Source: Pengzhenrongella sp031582905
GTDB taxonomy: Bacteria > Actinomycetota > Actinomycetes > Actinomycetales > Cellulomonadaceae
NCBI RefSeq assembly: GCF_031582905.1
Contig: NZ_CP133990.1
Coordinates: 2,914,001-2,978,000 of the forward strand
Length of the DNA: 64,000 bases
Reading direction: 5' to 3'
The notes below the pieces were generated by a model that saw only the letters and a list, made by a program, of their open reading frames with translations, was not told where the DNA came from and did not search any database. Every line of letters begins with the position of its first letter. Within the stretch, counting starts at the first letter, position 1. Of the stretch, positions 16,100-26,355 are shown piece after piece. The position numbers and the translations under genes were made by a program.

Positions 16100-17926
16100 C
16101 TAACCGTGCCTGCCGACAGGCCTGCCGACCGGCCCGGGCGGCAGGGCGGCTCGGGCCCGCGCGGTGAGGTCGTCGACGAGGCGCGCGCCATGCCGTCCAG
16201 GCCGTCGGCCCCGCGGCGGAGGCGTCCGCCTCGGTCAGCGCGCGCAGCAGCTCGAGCACGTCGGCGCGGTGGTCGACGGCGTCCAACAGCTCGCCCAGCG
16301 TGGCCGGGTCGTCCGGGTCGCGGGTGGTCGCGAGCGCGGCGAGCGTCAGGTGGTGGCGCACGAGGCGGACGACGTCGTCGACGTCGGGGGCCGCGACGCC
16401 CATCCGGACCAGGATCGGCCGGGCGAGCCGGGCGCCCTCGACGGAGTGGTCGGCCGCTCCGGCGCGCTTGCCGATGTCGTGCAGCAGCGCGGCGAGGAGC
16501 AGGACGTCGCCGCGAGCGACCTCGCGCCGCAGCCGGCCGGCGCGGGCCACGGCCTCCACGAGGTGCCGGTCGACGGTGTGCCGGTGGATCGCGGCGCGCT
16601 GGGGCCGGTTGCGGACCCCGGCCCACTCCGGGATCCAGGTGGTCACCACCCCGGCGAGGTCGAGCGCCTCCCAGACCGGGATCTGCGCGCGCCCGGTGCC
16701 GAGCAGCGTGAGGAAGGACTCGCGGGCGGGTGGCGGCCACGGGGTGGGCAGGGGCGGGGTGCGGGTCAGGCTCGCGACCGTGACGGGTGACAGCGTGAGG
16801 CCGGTGCGTGCGGACGTCGCCGCTGCCCGCAGGGACACCAGCGGGTCCGCCTCCGGGTGGGCGTCCACCGCGAGCAGCAGCTCACCGTCGTGCTCGACCA
16901 GCCCCTCCCCGACCGACCGCAGGCGCGGGCGCCGCGCCGACCCCGCACGAGGACCGGGCGACGCGTCGTCAGGGGGCGCTGCAGCGCCTGGCGGGCGTTG
17001 CGCACCGTGGTGTCGAGGGCGTAGGAGATGACCCGCCCCGCCTCGGCGACGGACGCGAGCAGGTCGTCGGCGTCCCCGGTCCCCAGGAGCTCGGCCACCT
17101 CGTCCTGGTCGGCCAGCAGCAACCGGGTGGTGTGCCGCCGGGTGACCACCTGCAGCGCGTCCCGGACGTCGAGCAGGTGGTCCAGGGCCTGGTCGACGGA
17201 GCCGTGCGGCCGGTCCGTGAGCCAGGTGGCCGCGAGAGCGGAGAGCACGACGGCGTCGCGGATCCCACCGCGGGCCTCCTTGAGGTCGGGCTCGAGCAGG
17301 TAGGCGAGCTCGCCGTGCCGTTCGGCACGCTGCCGGGTGGAGGTCAGCAGCTCGGGCAGCCGACGGCGGGCCGCGGCGCGCCAGTCGGTCAGCATCGCCG
17401 ATCCGGCGCGGTGGACGACGATGGCGTCGCCGGCCACCGGACGCACGTCGAGAAGCCCCACCGCCGCCGGCAGGTCCTTGGAGGCGACCTGCCGGCACTG
17501 GGCCAGCGACCGGACCGAGTGGTCGAGGTCGAGGCCGGCGTCCCAGATGGGGTACCAGAGGCGCTGCGCGAGGGCGGCGACGTCGTCGGCGGTGTGCCCG
17601 CGGCCGTCGTGGACGAGCAGGAGGTCCAGGTCGCTGCACGGTCCGGCGTCCCCGCGTCCCAGGCTGCCGACGGCACCGAGCGCGATCCCCTCCAGGTGCG
17701 GCCCGCGCTCCGTGGCGTCGGCCCACAGCTCGGCGAGGCGCGAGGTGACGAGCTCGGCGAGCGCTGCCCGCCGGTCGGGCCCGGGGACCGGCTCCCGGGC
17801 GAGACGGGTCGCGAGCTCGAGCCGTTCGGCCCGCAGGCCCCGCACCCCGGTGCGGGGTGGCAGGGCCTGCGGGTCGTGCTCGGCTGCGCCCACGGTGCCG
17901 CCGGTGGGCGGCGGTGGGCTGGTCAT
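16100..17926 (-). CDS. glnD: GlnD-type PII nucleotidyltransferase, two frameshifts, apparently no ACT domains
   Basis: Modifies and demodifies the PII protein GlnB according to nitrogen status; in actinobacteria the modification is usually adenylylation. About 609 aa after repair. Nucleotidyltransferase motif GSLGRGDAGPCSDLDLLLVHD, the substrate segment LEPDLKEARGGIRD, and the HD hydrolase motif LLHDIGK with following HHLTLA are present. Breaks: C run 16941-16944, and the GC repeat at 16181-16189 (two bases missing or one extra). The stop TAG (16100-16102) comes soon after the HD domain and ffh begins 43 nt later, so there is no room for the paired C-terminal ACT domains. Part of amtB-glnB-glnD. 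Confidence 0.9.
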
Positions 17927-17937
17927 CGGCGGGACAC

Positions 17938-18279
17938 CTACAGCGCGTCCGTTCCGTGCTCGCCGGTGCGGACCCGGACGACGTCCTCGACGGGGACGGT
18001 CCAGACCTTCCCGTCGCCGATCTTGCCGGTCTGGGCCGCCTTGATGATCACCTTGGTGACCAGCGTGGCGTCCACGTCCTCGACCAGGACCTCGACGCGC
18101 ACCTTGGGCACGAGGTCCACGGTGTACTCCGCACCGCGGTACACCTCGGTGTGGCCGCGCTGGCGGCCGTAGCCGCTGGCCTCGCTCACCGTCATGCCGC
18201 GGATGCCGGCCGCCTCGAGGGCCGCCTTCACGTCGTCCAAGCGGTGGGGCTGGATGATCCCCGTCACGAGCTTCGTCAT
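17938..18279 (-). CDS. glnB: PII nitrogen regulatory protein (GlnB/GlnK)
   Basis: Trimeric signalling protein that binds ATP/ADP and 2-oxoglutarate and controls AmtB and, in some actinobacteria, a transcription regulator. 113 aa. The T-loop is intact (YGRQRGHTEVYRGAEYTVD), with the modifiable Tyr at residue 52, equivalent to Tyr51. Start chosen at ATG 18277-18279 (MTKLVTGII), which overlaps the amtB stop; an in-frame GTG one codon earlier is possible. Lies 11 nt before glnD. Confidence 0.96.
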   Translation of the reverse strand: MTKLVTGIIQPHRLDDVKAALEAAGIRGMTVSEASGYGRQRGHTEVYRGAEYTVDLVPKVRVEVLVEDVDATLVTKVIIKAAQTGKIGDGKVWTVPVEDVVRVRTGEHGTDAL

Positions 18280-19658
18280 CACTTCGCCTCCGTCGTCACC
18301 CGGGCGGATCCCCGGTCGTCGTGCGCGGTGTCCGCGCGTCCCATCAGTCCGGCCGTGTCGCCGCCGCTCGAGCGACGCGCGCCGCCCAGGGTCTCGTACG
18401 CGCTCTCACCGTGGACCGCGAGGTCCACGCCGTTGATCTCCACCTCGTCCGGGACCCGCCAGCCCATGGTCGCCTTGAGGATCAGACCGATGACGAGCGT
18501 CACCAGCCCGGAGAAGACCATGGCGACGACGGCGATGAGCACCTGGACCACGAGCAGCTCGACCCCGCCCCCGAAGAGCAGGCCGGTGTCGGTCGCGAGG
18601 AAGCCGATGCCGACCGTGCCGACCAGGCCGCCGACGAGGTGCACGCCGACCACGTCGAGCGAGTCGTCGAAGCCGAACCGGTACTTCAGGCCGACCGCCA
18701 GGGCGCACAGCGCACCGGCGACGGCGCCCAGCACGAGCGAGGTGACGGGGGTCAGCGCGCCGGCGGCGGGGGTGATGGCGACCAGCCCGGCGACGATGCC
18801 CGACGCCGCCCCGAGGGACGTCGCGTGCCCGTCGCGGATCTTCTCCGTGAGCAGCCAGGCGAGGATCGCGGCGGCGGTCGCGGCGGTGGTGTTGACCCAC
18901 GCGAGGCCGGCGGTGCCGTCGGCGGTGAACGCCGAGCCCGCGTTGAAGCCGAACCAGCCGAACCACAGCAGCGCGGCGCCGAGCATGACGAACGGCAGGT
19001 TGTGCGGCCGCATCGGCTCCCGGCCGAAGCCGCGGCGCTTGCCGACGATCAGCGCGAGCACGAGGCCGGCGATGCCGGCGTTGATGTGCACGACCGTGCC
19101 ACCGGCGAAGTCGATCGGGGCGACCGTGGCGGCGCCGTCGGTCACGCCGAAGATGCGCGCCGCGAGGCCGGTCTCGGACCCGCTGAGGAAGCCGCCGCCC
19201 CACACCATGTGGGCGAGCGGGAAGTAGCTGACCGTGACCCACAGGGCGGTGAACGCGACCCAGGTGCCGAACTTCACGCGGTCGGCGATCGCGCCGCTGA
19301 TGAGCGCGGTGGTGATGATGGCGAAGGTGACCTGGAACGCCACCCCGACGACCGCCGGGACGCCGAAGTCGTCGATCACGAACTCACCCGCGTCGTCGTA
19401 GATCGTGCCGCTCAGCCCGAACTGGTCGAACGGGTTCCCGAACAGCCCCATCACGTCGGAGCCGTACGACATCGACCATCCCCACAGCACGTACACGACG
19501 ACGATCACGGCCATCGCCGAGAACGACATCATGAGCATGTTGAGGACGGACTTGCCGCGGACCATGCCGCCGTAGAAGAACGCCAGGCCTGGCGTCATGA
19601 GAAGCACCAAGGACGCTGACATCAGCATCCAGGCTGTCGCTCCGGTGTCCAGCTCCAT
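18279..19658 (-). CDS. amtB: Ammonium transporter AmtB
   Basis: Membrane ammonium channel/transporter. 459 aa with the expected eleven hydrophobic segments, an extracellular N-terminus (MELDTGATAWMLMSASLVLLMTPGLAFFYGG) and the twin pore histidines in VVHINAGIAGLVLAL and GVHLVGGLVGTVG. The cytoplasmic tail (about residues 405-459) is where GlnB would dock. Intact. First gene of amtB-glnB-glnD; a GlnR-like box lies 62 nt upstream of its start, so nitrogen control is likely. Confidence 0.97.
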   Translation of the reverse strand: MELDTGATAWMLMSASLVLLMTPGLAFFYGGMVRGKSVLNMLMMSFSAMAVIVVVYVLWGWSMSYGSDVMGLFGNPFDQFGLSGTIYDDAGEFVIDDFGVPAVVGVAFQVTFAIITTALISGAIADRVKFGTWVAFTALWVTVSYFPLAHMVWGGGFLSGSETGLAARIFGVTDGAATVAPIDFAGGTVVHINAGIAGLVLALIVGKRRGFGREPMRPHNLPFVMLGAALLWFGWFGFNAGSAFTADGTAGLAWVNTTAATAAAILAWLLTEKIRDGHATSLGAASGIVAGLVAITPAAGALTPVTSLVLGAVAGALCALAVGLKYRFGFDDSLDVVGVHLVGGLVGTVGIGFLATDTGLLFGGGVELLVVQVLIAVVAMVFSGLVTLVIGLILKATMGWRVPDEVEINGVDLAVHGESAYETLGGARRSSGGDTAGLMGRADTAHDDRGSARVTTEAK

Positions 19659-19719
19659 GGGTTGCCCTCTCCTCTCGCCGGCCCGGTCGGCCGGTCGGGC
19701 ACCACTGTCGAGGAGCGGG

Positions 19720-19757
19720 GTTTCGCGCAGCGCCGGTGCGTGTTACCGCGAGGTGAC
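19720..19757 (-). promoter_or_regulatory. GlnR-like nitrogen box upstream of amtB
   Basis: On the minus strand: GTCAC-n6-GTAAC-n6-CGGCG-n6-GAAAC, four 5-mers at exact 11-nt periodicity. Sites 1 and 4 match the actinobacterial GlnR pattern GTnAC-n6-GaAAC repeated twice, site 2 differs by one base, and site 3 is degenerate. It lies 62-99 nt upstream of the amtB start. The regulator gene is not in the window. Confidence 0.55.
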
Positions 19758-19788
19758 AGACGCCGGCGGTACGTAAAGATCGTGTTTC

Positions 19789-19830
19789 CCCGCTGGCGGC
19801 GTCCCCGGTCGGGGTGACGCCGCCAGCGGG
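19789..19830 (-). terminator. Hairpin downstream of ftsY
   Basis: A perfect 15-bp stem (CCCGCTGGCGGCGTC / GACGCCGCCAGCGGG) with a 12-nt loop, beginning about 60 nt after the ftsY stop and ending 130 nt before amtB. Likely the ftsY terminator that insulates the GlnR-controlled amtB promoter; no U tract. Confidence 0.6.
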
Positions 19831-19892
19831 TGACACCGCCGCCGGACACCGGGGTGAGGCCGTCCGGTGCCCGGCGACGACGACGCCGCTGC

Positions 19893-21101
19893 TCAGGCGG
19901 CGCCGAGCAGGCCGTCGACGAACTCCTCGGGGACGAACGGTGCGAGGTCGTCCGGGCCCTCGCCGAGGCCGACGAGCTTGACCGGCACACCGAGCTCGCG
20001 CTGGACCGCCACGACGATGCCGCCCTTGGCCGTCCCGTCGAGCTTCGTCAGCACGATGCCGGTCACGCCCGCCACCTCGGCGAACACGCGGGCCTGGTTG
20101 AGCCCGTTCTGGCCGGTCGTGGCGTCGAGGACGAGGAGCACCTCGCTCAGCGGCGCCTCCTTCGTGATGACCCGGCGGATCTTGCCGAGCTCGTCCATGA
20201 GTCCGGCCTTGTTCTGCAGCCGTCCCGCGGTGTCCACCAGGACGACGTCCGCGCCGGTCTCGCGCCCGGTCCGCACGGCGTCGAACGCGACGGCTGCGGG
20301 GTCCGCGCCGTCGCGGTCGGACCGGACCGTCGGCACGCCGACGCGTGCACCCCAGGTCGTGAGCTGGTCGGCCGCCGCGGCACGGAAGGTGTCCGCCGCA
20401 CCGAGGACGACCGTGCTGCCCTCGGCGACCAGCACGCGGGCGAGCTTGCCCACCGTGGTCGTCTTGCCGGTCCCGTTGACGCCCACGACGAGCACGACGG
20501 CCGGCACCTGGTGCTCGCCGTCCGCCGAGAGGGTCGGGACGGTGTCCAGCGTGCGGTCGAGCGACGGGTCGACGAGCTCGACGAGCTGCTCGCGCAGGAT
20601 GGCGCGGACCGTCGCGGGGTCGCGTACGCCCTCCGCGCGGACCCGGGAGCGCAGGGCGTCGACGAGCTCACCGGTCGGGCCGGCGCCCACGTCGGCGAGG
20701 AGCAGGGTCTCCTCGATCTCGTCCCAGTCGTCCTCGGTCAGGTGGTCGCGGGACAGGACCGACAGCAGGCGCGTGCCCAGCGGCGAGCCGGAGCGGGCGA
20801 GGCGGCTGCGAAGGCGGATGAAGCGGCCGAGGACGGGTTCGGGGACGTCGAGCTGCGGCGCCCGTGGCGTGGTGTCGACCTCGGGCTCGATGACGGCGGT
20901 CGGCACGTCGACGTCCGTGTCGACGTCCGTCGGCGGCGTCCGGGGACGGGTCGGGGTGAGCGTCGTGCCACCCGCGGGTCCGTCGGTGCGGTCGTGGCGG
21001 CCACGCCGGCGCAGGAGCACACCGGCCGACGTCCCCACCACCGCGAGCGCGGGCAGGCCGAAGGTCAGGAGGAGTTCGAGGGTCTCGTTCACACCGGCCA
21101 T
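19893..21101 (-). CDS. ftsY: Signal recognition particle receptor FtsY
   Basis: GTPase receptor for the SRP at the cytoplasmic membrane. 402 aa, intact. The N-terminus has one hydrophobic segment (LELLLTFGLPALAVVGTSAGVLL), so it is probably membrane-anchored, followed by a short variable acidic linker (about residues 40-85). The NG domain carries GVNGTGKTTTVGKLA, DTFRAAAADQL, DTAGRL, TKLDGTAKGG and the closing GLGEGPDDLAPF. The start ATG yields the anchored form. The 150 nt upstream contain short direct repeats around GGTCACGGCAC (about 21123-21170). Confidence 0.96.
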   Translation of the reverse strand: MAGVNETLELLLTFGLPALAVVGTSAGVLLRRRGRHDRTDGPAGGTTLTPTRPRTPPTDVDTDVDVPTAVIEPEVDTTPRAPQLDVPEPVLGRFIRLRSRLARSGSPLGTRLLSVLSRDHLTEDDWDEIEETLLLADVGAGPTGELVDALRSRVRAEGVRDPATVRAILREQLVELVDPSLDRTLDTVPTLSADGEHQVPAVVLVVGVNGTGKTTTVGKLARVLVAEGSTVVLGAADTFRAAAADQLTTWGARVGVPTVRSDRDGADPAAVAFDAVRTGRETGADVVLVDTAGRLQNKAGLMDELGKIRRVITKEAPLSEVLLVLDATTGQNGLNQARVFAEVAGVTGIVLTKLDGTAKGGIVVAVQRELGVPVKLVGLGEGPDDLAPFVPEEFVDGLLGAA

Positions 21102-21253
21102 TCTGGCAGCCGGTCGCGCGGGTGGTTCACGGCACCGAGGTCACGGCACGGGGTCACGGCACCCGGGTCAACGCACGAGGGTTGGCGGCACCGGTCCATC
21201 CGTCGGGCCACGGTGGTGGATCGCGGCGGAGGCGGTTCGGCGGAGCGCCGGGC

Positions 21254-21616
21254 TCAGCGGCGCGTGAACCCCGACACGCCCCGGGCTGCGCGCTCGCGCG
21301 CCCGCGCCAGGGTCTCGGTGAGGTCCTCGACGGCGACGTAGGCCGGCGCCTGCACCGCGGTCGCGTCGAAGAAGTCGTCCAGGTCGGAGGCGCCCCGGTC
21401 GGCGCCCCGGTCGGGTCGCTGCCGGATCGCACCGCCGGTGGCCCCGCGCCGCGGGCGGTCGCTGCGCATCGTCCGCAGCCCGGAGCGGACGTCCGTGAGG
21501 TAGCCGCGCACGCCGGGGGCGGCGTCGTCGGGCTCGTGGTCCGCGACACTGGCGACGACGAGCACGACGGCGGCCGCGGCGAGCGCGAGCAACGTGAAGA
21601 CGACCATCGTGACCAT
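21254..21616 (-). CDS. Small single-pass membrane protein, unknown function
   Basis: Not recognised as a named family. 120 aa from ATG 21614-21616. One transmembrane helix (MVTMVVFTLLALAAAAVVLVVASVA) is followed by a soluble, charged region with DLDDFFDAT and VAVEDLTETLARARERAARG near the C-terminus. The frame is open for 25 codons further upstream, but the chosen start puts the helix at the N-terminus. It lies between smc and ftsY on the same strand. Confidence 0.7.
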   Translation of the reverse strand: MVTMVVFTLLALAAAAVVLVVASVADHEPDDAAPGVRGYLTDVRSGLRTMRSDRPRRGATGGAIRQRPDRGADRGASDLDDFFDATAVQAPAYVAVEDLTETLARARERAARGVSGFTRR

Positions 21617-21740
21617 GGGCTCATTATCACCGGCGCCGGACGCTGCGGACCGCCCGGCGCACCCGGCGAACCCCGGTGTGTCCACTCTCACGTCCGGCCG
21701 GGGCCGGGGCCGCCCGCGCCGCAGCCGTCGGTGAGGCGCG

Positions 21741-24700
21741 TCAGGCGCTCACGTCGTCGCGCATGCGCTGGCTGATGACGGTGGTCACGCCGTCGCCGCG
21801 CATCGTGACGCCGTAGAGGACGTCCGCGACCTCCATCGTGCGCTTCTGGTGCGTGACGACGATGAGCTGGCTGTCCTGGCGCAGCTCGCGGAAGATCTCC
21901 AGCAGCCGGCCGAGGTTGGCGTCGTCGAGGGCCGCCTCCACCTCGTCCATGACGTAGAAGGGGCTCGGCCGCGCCTTGAAGATCGACACGAGCAGCGCCA
22001 CGGCGGTCAGCGACCGCTCCCCGCCGGACAGCAGCGACAGCCGCTTGACCTTCTTGCCGGCCGGCCGGGCCTCGACGTCGATCCCGGTGGTCAGCATGTT
22101 GCCGGGCTCGGTCAGCACGAGCCGCCCCTCGCCGCCCGGGAACAGCCGGGGGAACACGCGGTCGAACTGCGCCGCGGTGTCGCGGTACGCATCGGCGAAG
22201 ACCTGCTCGACCCGCGCGTCGATCTCCTTGACGATGTCCAGGAGGTCGCTACGGGACTTGCGCAGGTCGGCGAGCTGGTCGGTGAGGAACTTGTGACGCT
22301 CCTCGAGCGCGGCGAACTCCTCGAGCGCGAGCGGGTTGACGCGGCCCATCGCGGCCAGCGCGCGCTCCGCGGACCGCAGGCGCTTCTCCTGCTCGGCGCG
22401 GACGTACGGGGTCTCGCGCACCCCGTCGTCCGGGGTGTCGTCGCTGTCGTCGGTGTCGTCCGCCGGGGGCCTGCGACCGGGACACCGCGGTGCGGGCCAA
22501 ACTCCTCCATCAGCACCGCAGGGTCCATCCCGAGCTCCTCGACGGCACGGGTCTGCAGCCCCTCGAGCCGCAGCAGCTGCTGCGTCCGGGCGACCTCGTC
22601 GCGGTGAGCGACGTCGGCGAGCTCGGCGAGCCGCACCGCGAGGGCATCCACCTCCGTCCGCAGCGCGGCGAGTGCGCGGTCGCGCTCACCGCGGGCCTGC
22701 TCGGCCCGGTCGCGCTCGGCCCCTGCCGCCCGCAGCGACCTCTCGATGGCGGTCAGCGCGACGTCCGCCCCGGCGCGGACGGCCTCGGCGCGCCGGGCCT
22801 GGCGCGCACGGGCGACCTCCCGGCGCGCGGCCCGCTCGCGCGCCTCCCGCTCGGCCTGCGCGGCCCGCTGGAGCGACTGCGCCCGGCCCGCCAGCGCCCG
22901 CGCCCGCTCCTCGCTCGTCCTCAGGGTGAGCCGGGCGTCGGTCTCACGGCCGCGCGCAGCGGTCGCCAGACCCGCGAGCCGGTCGCGCTCGGCGGTGCCG
23001 GCCGCGATGGCGGCCTCGGACTCCGCCGGCGCGGCCTCCGCAGCCGCCAGTCGCTCGGTGAGCTCGGCCAGCTCGGCCCCGTCGGCCGCGAGCGACTCGG
23101 TGGCCAGCGTCAGGGACCGCTGCACGCGTTCCGCCTCCGCGCGGGCAGCGCGGGCGGTCGCCCCGAGGTGACCGAGCTGCTCGGCCACCGCGGCCAGCGC
23201 GGCGTCGGACTGGTTGAGCCGGTCCAGCGTGTCGGCGTACGCGGCCTCGGCGTCACGGAGCGCGTCGGTCGCCGCGGCGAGCGCGAACTGCCCCGCTCCC
23301 CACGTGCGACGGCGTCCGCCCGCGCCGCGAGCGCCTCCTCGAGCGCCGCCTGGAGGTGCAGCACGCTGGGCGCGGTGGCGGACCCGCCCGACGCCCGGAC
23401 GCCGCAGAGCAGGTCCCCGGTCGCCGTGACCGCGGTGAGCCGGGGGTCGCGCGCGACCAGCGCGCGGGCGGTCGCGAGGTCGTCGACGACGACGACGTCG
23501 GCGAGGAGCGCCTCGACCGCCGGCCGCACCGCCTCGGGCGCCCGGACGAGGTCGAGCGCACGGCGTGCACCGGCCGGGACGTCCACCGTCGACAGTGCGT
23601 CCCCGTCGCCGGGCCGACGACGAGCGTCGCCCGGCCGGCGTCGTCGGTGCGCAGCCGGCGGATCGCGTCCACCGCCGCGTCGACGGACTCGACCACCACG
23701 GCGTCCGCGGCTGCGCCGAGGGCGGCCGCGATCGCGTCCTCGTGCCCGGGCTCGATGCTGAGCAGGGCGGCGAGCGACCCCACCGTGCCGGGGAGGTCGT
23801 CGGCGGCGAGCAGGGCGCCGGCCCCGTCCTTGCGGTCCAGGCTCAGCTCGAGCGTCTCGATGCGCGAGCCGACGGCGGCGCGGTCCCGCTCGGCGGCAGC
23901 GAGGGCCTCGCGGGCGGCCGCGACCGCCGTGGTGGCGTGCTGGACGGCGTCGGCGGCGGCCTCGTGCTCCGCGTCGAGCCCTTCCTCGCCCTCCTCGACA
24001 CCGGCGACCTGCGTCTCCAGCGCGGCGAAGTCGCTGGTGGCGGCCGCCCCACGCCGCTCCGCCTCGGCCAGGGACTCGCGCAGCCGGCCCAGCTCGTTCT
24101 CCGTCGCCTCGACGCGGCTGCGCCGGGCGGCGACCTGCCCCGCCAGCCGGGCCAGGCCCTCACGCCGGTCCGCCGCACCGCGCAGCGCCGTGGCCAGGTC
24201 CCGCTCCGCCGCCTGCGCGGCTGCCTCGGCCCCCTCCCGCTCCGTGACCGCCGCGGCGAGCGCGGCTCGCGCGAGGTCGACCTCGGCAGCCAGCTCGGCC
24301 TCGGCCGACCGGACCCGCTCGGCCTGCGCCTCGAGGTCCTGCGGGTCGCGTCCGTCCCGGCCGGTCTCGGCCGGCGCGGAGGACCCGAGCAGCCGCACCC
24401 GCTCCCCGCGAGCGTGGAGGTCGACCGCAGTCGCTCGCGCAGCGAGGAGAGCCGGTACCAGACGTCGCCGGCCGCGGCGGCCGCCGGTGCGGCGTCGGCC
24501 GCCTCGCGCTCGAGGTCGGCCAGGCGCCGTCGGGCAGCCGTGAGGTCGGCCTCGGCCTCCTCCCGGCTCGCGCGCAATACCGACTCGTCCGCCATCTCCT
24601 GCTCGAGCGTCGAGGTGAGCTGGACGAGGTCGTCGGCGAGGAGCCGGGAGCGGGCGTCGCGCAGGTCGGTCTGCACGGCCTGGGCCTTGCGGGCGACCGC

Positions 24701-25327
24701 GGCCTGCTTGCCGAGCGGCCCGAGCTGACGGCGGATCTCCGCTGTGAGGTCCGACAGGCGGGTGAGGTTGGCCTGCATGGCGTCGAGCTTGCGCAGCGCG
24801 CGTTCCTTGCGCTTGCGGTGCTTGAGGACGCCGGCGGCCTCCTCGACGAAGCCGCGCCGCTCCTCGGGGGTCGCACGCAGGACGGCGTCGAGCTGTCCCT
24901 GCCCGACGATGACGTGCATCTCGCGGCCGAGCCCGGAGTCGGACAGCAGGTCCTGGATGTCGAGCAGCCGACACGGGCTGCCGTTGATCGCGTACTCCGA
25001 CCCGCCGTTGCGGAACAGCGTGCGGGAGATCGTCACCTCGGTGTACTCGATCGGCAGAGCACCGTCGGAGTTGTCGATGGTCAGCGCGACCTCCGCGCGG
25101 CCGAGCGGCGCGCGCCCGGAGGTGCCGGCGAAGATGACGTCCTCCATCTTGCCGCCCCGCAGGGACTTGGCGCCCTGCTCGCCCATCACCCAGGCGAGGG
25201 CGTCGACGACGTTGGACTTGCCGGACCCGTTCGGCCCGACGACGCAGGTGACCCCGGGCTCGAAGCTCAAGGTCGTCGCCGAGGCGAACGACTTGAACCC
25301 GCGCAGGGTCAGCGTCTTGAGGTGCAC
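21741..25327 (-). CDS. smc: Chromosome segregation protein SMC, four frameshifts
   Basis: Condensin ATPase that organises and segregates the chromosome with ScpA/ScpB. About 1196 aa after repair, the usual length. Head N-half MHLKTLTLRGFKSFASATTLSFEPG with Walker A GPNGSGKSNVVDAL; coiled coil; hinge around residues 510-650 (VGSLAALLSIEPGHEDAIAAALGAAADAVVVE, LLCGVRASGG); second coil; then the signature LSLLSGGERSLTAVALL, Walker B YVMDEVEAALDDAN and the closing VTHQKRTMEVADVLYGVTM. Breaks, each one missing base in a G/C run: 24404-24407, 23601-23604, 23291-23294 and 22465-22469. Repaired junctions read LAGERVRLLG, GPATGDALSTV, GERGQFALAA and VAGPPADDTDD. Confidence 0.96.
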
Positions 25328-25413
25328 GGGTGCAGCCTAGGAGACCGCTCCGACGTCGACCCCCGGCGCGGTCCCGGTGGGTCCGCGCCGGGCGTCGTGG
25401 GGACGGGTGCCGG

Positions 25414-25851
25414 TCAGAGGCCCGGGAACCAGAGCGCGATCTCGCGAGCGGCCGACTCGGGCGAGTCCGAGCCGTGGACGAGGTTCTGCTGCACCTTCAG
25501 GCCCCAGTCGCGGCCCAGGTCGCCACGGATCGTGCCGGGCGCGGCGGTGGTCGGGTCGGTGGTGCCCGCCAGGGACCGGAAGCCCTCGATGACCCGCTGC
25601 CCCTCGGCCACCACCGCGAGCACGGGCCCGGACTTCATGAAGTCCACGAGCGGGCCGTAGAACGGCTTGCCCTCGTGCTCGGCGTAGTGGGCGGCCAGGA
25701 CGTCGTCGTCGGCGGTGCGCAGCTCGACGGCGACGAGCGTGTACCCCTTGGCCTCCACGCGGCGCAGCACCTCGCCGGAGAGGCCGCGACGGACACCGTC
25801 GGGCTTGACCAGGATGAGGGTGCGTTCGACGGGCGTGTTGGTCTGCGTCAT
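25414..25851 (-). CDS. ndk: Nucleoside-diphosphate kinase
   Basis: Transfers the gamma-phosphate between nucleoside triphosphates and diphosphates by a phospho-His intermediate. 145 aa, intact. ERTLILVKPDGVRRG, YAEHEGKPFYGPLVDFM, GTIRGDLG and the active-site histidine in NLVHGSDSPESA are all present. It follows the DUF4233 gene by 27 nt, a common actinobacterial pairing. Confidence 0.97.
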   Translation of the reverse strand: MTQTNTPVERTLILVKPDGVRRGLSGEVLRRVEAKGYTLVAVELRTADDDVLAAHYAEHEGKPFYGPLVDFMKSGPVLAVVAEGQRVIEGFRSLAGTTDPTTAAPGTIRGDLGRDWGLKVQQNLVHGSDSPESAAREIALWFPGL

Positions 25852-25878
25852 GCCACGACCCTACCGAGGGCGGGCGGG

Positions 25879-26349
25879 TCAGGCGTCCGCGTGCGCCGCG
25901 TCCCACTCCGCTCGCTCGCGGTCGATCCGACCGCCGACCCGGAGCGAGAACACCCACAGCGCGACGAACACCGCGGAGATGACGAACAGGATCGTGGCGC
26001 CGAACCCGCCCCCGGGGACGGGCGCGAAGAGCAGGACGAACCCGCTCGCCAGCACCGGGATCTGGACGAGGGTGCCGGCGAGGTACCCGCCGGGGGCCCG
26101 CAGCATGCCGGACAGCAGGAGCAGGACGAACGCGAGCCCGCCCCCGACGGCCCACAGCACGCCGGGGGGCGCGACCCGCAGACCGTAGGCGACGAGCGTG
26201 CCGAACAGCACCACGAACGCCTCCATGGCGAGCGTCGTCGCCGCGAACTGGCGCCGGGCGGAGCGCCGTCGCCGCGCCGGGGCGGCGGCTGGGCCTCGTC
26301 CCCGCCCACCGGGCGCGGGGGCGTCGGGGGCCGGGGAGGTGGTCACCAC
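25879..26349 (-). CDS. DUF4233 family membrane protein
   Basis: 156 aa, function unknown. A basic, low-complexity N-terminus (about 35 residues) precedes four predicted transmembrane helices (EAFVVLFGTLVAYGL, VLWAVGGGLAFVLLLLSGML, TLVQIPVLASGFVLLFAPV and TILFVISAVFVALWVFSL). Family members usually sit between folC and ndk; here ndk is present on one side but folC is not on the other. Confidence 0.85.
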   Translation of the reverse strand: MVTTSPAPDAPAPGGRGRGPAAAPARRRRSARRQFAATTLAMEAFVVLFGTLVAYGLRVAPPGVLWAVGGGLAFVLLLLSGMLRAPGGYLAGTLVQIPVLASGFVLLFAPVPGGGFGATILFVISAVFVALWVFSLRVGGRIDRERAEWDAAHADA

Positions 26350-26355
26350 CCCAGG

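Noticed and set aside
21741..25327. smc as a pseudogene
   Set aside because: Four breaks all sit in short G/C runs and all head, hinge and signature motifs survive; the gene is normally essential or important for growth.
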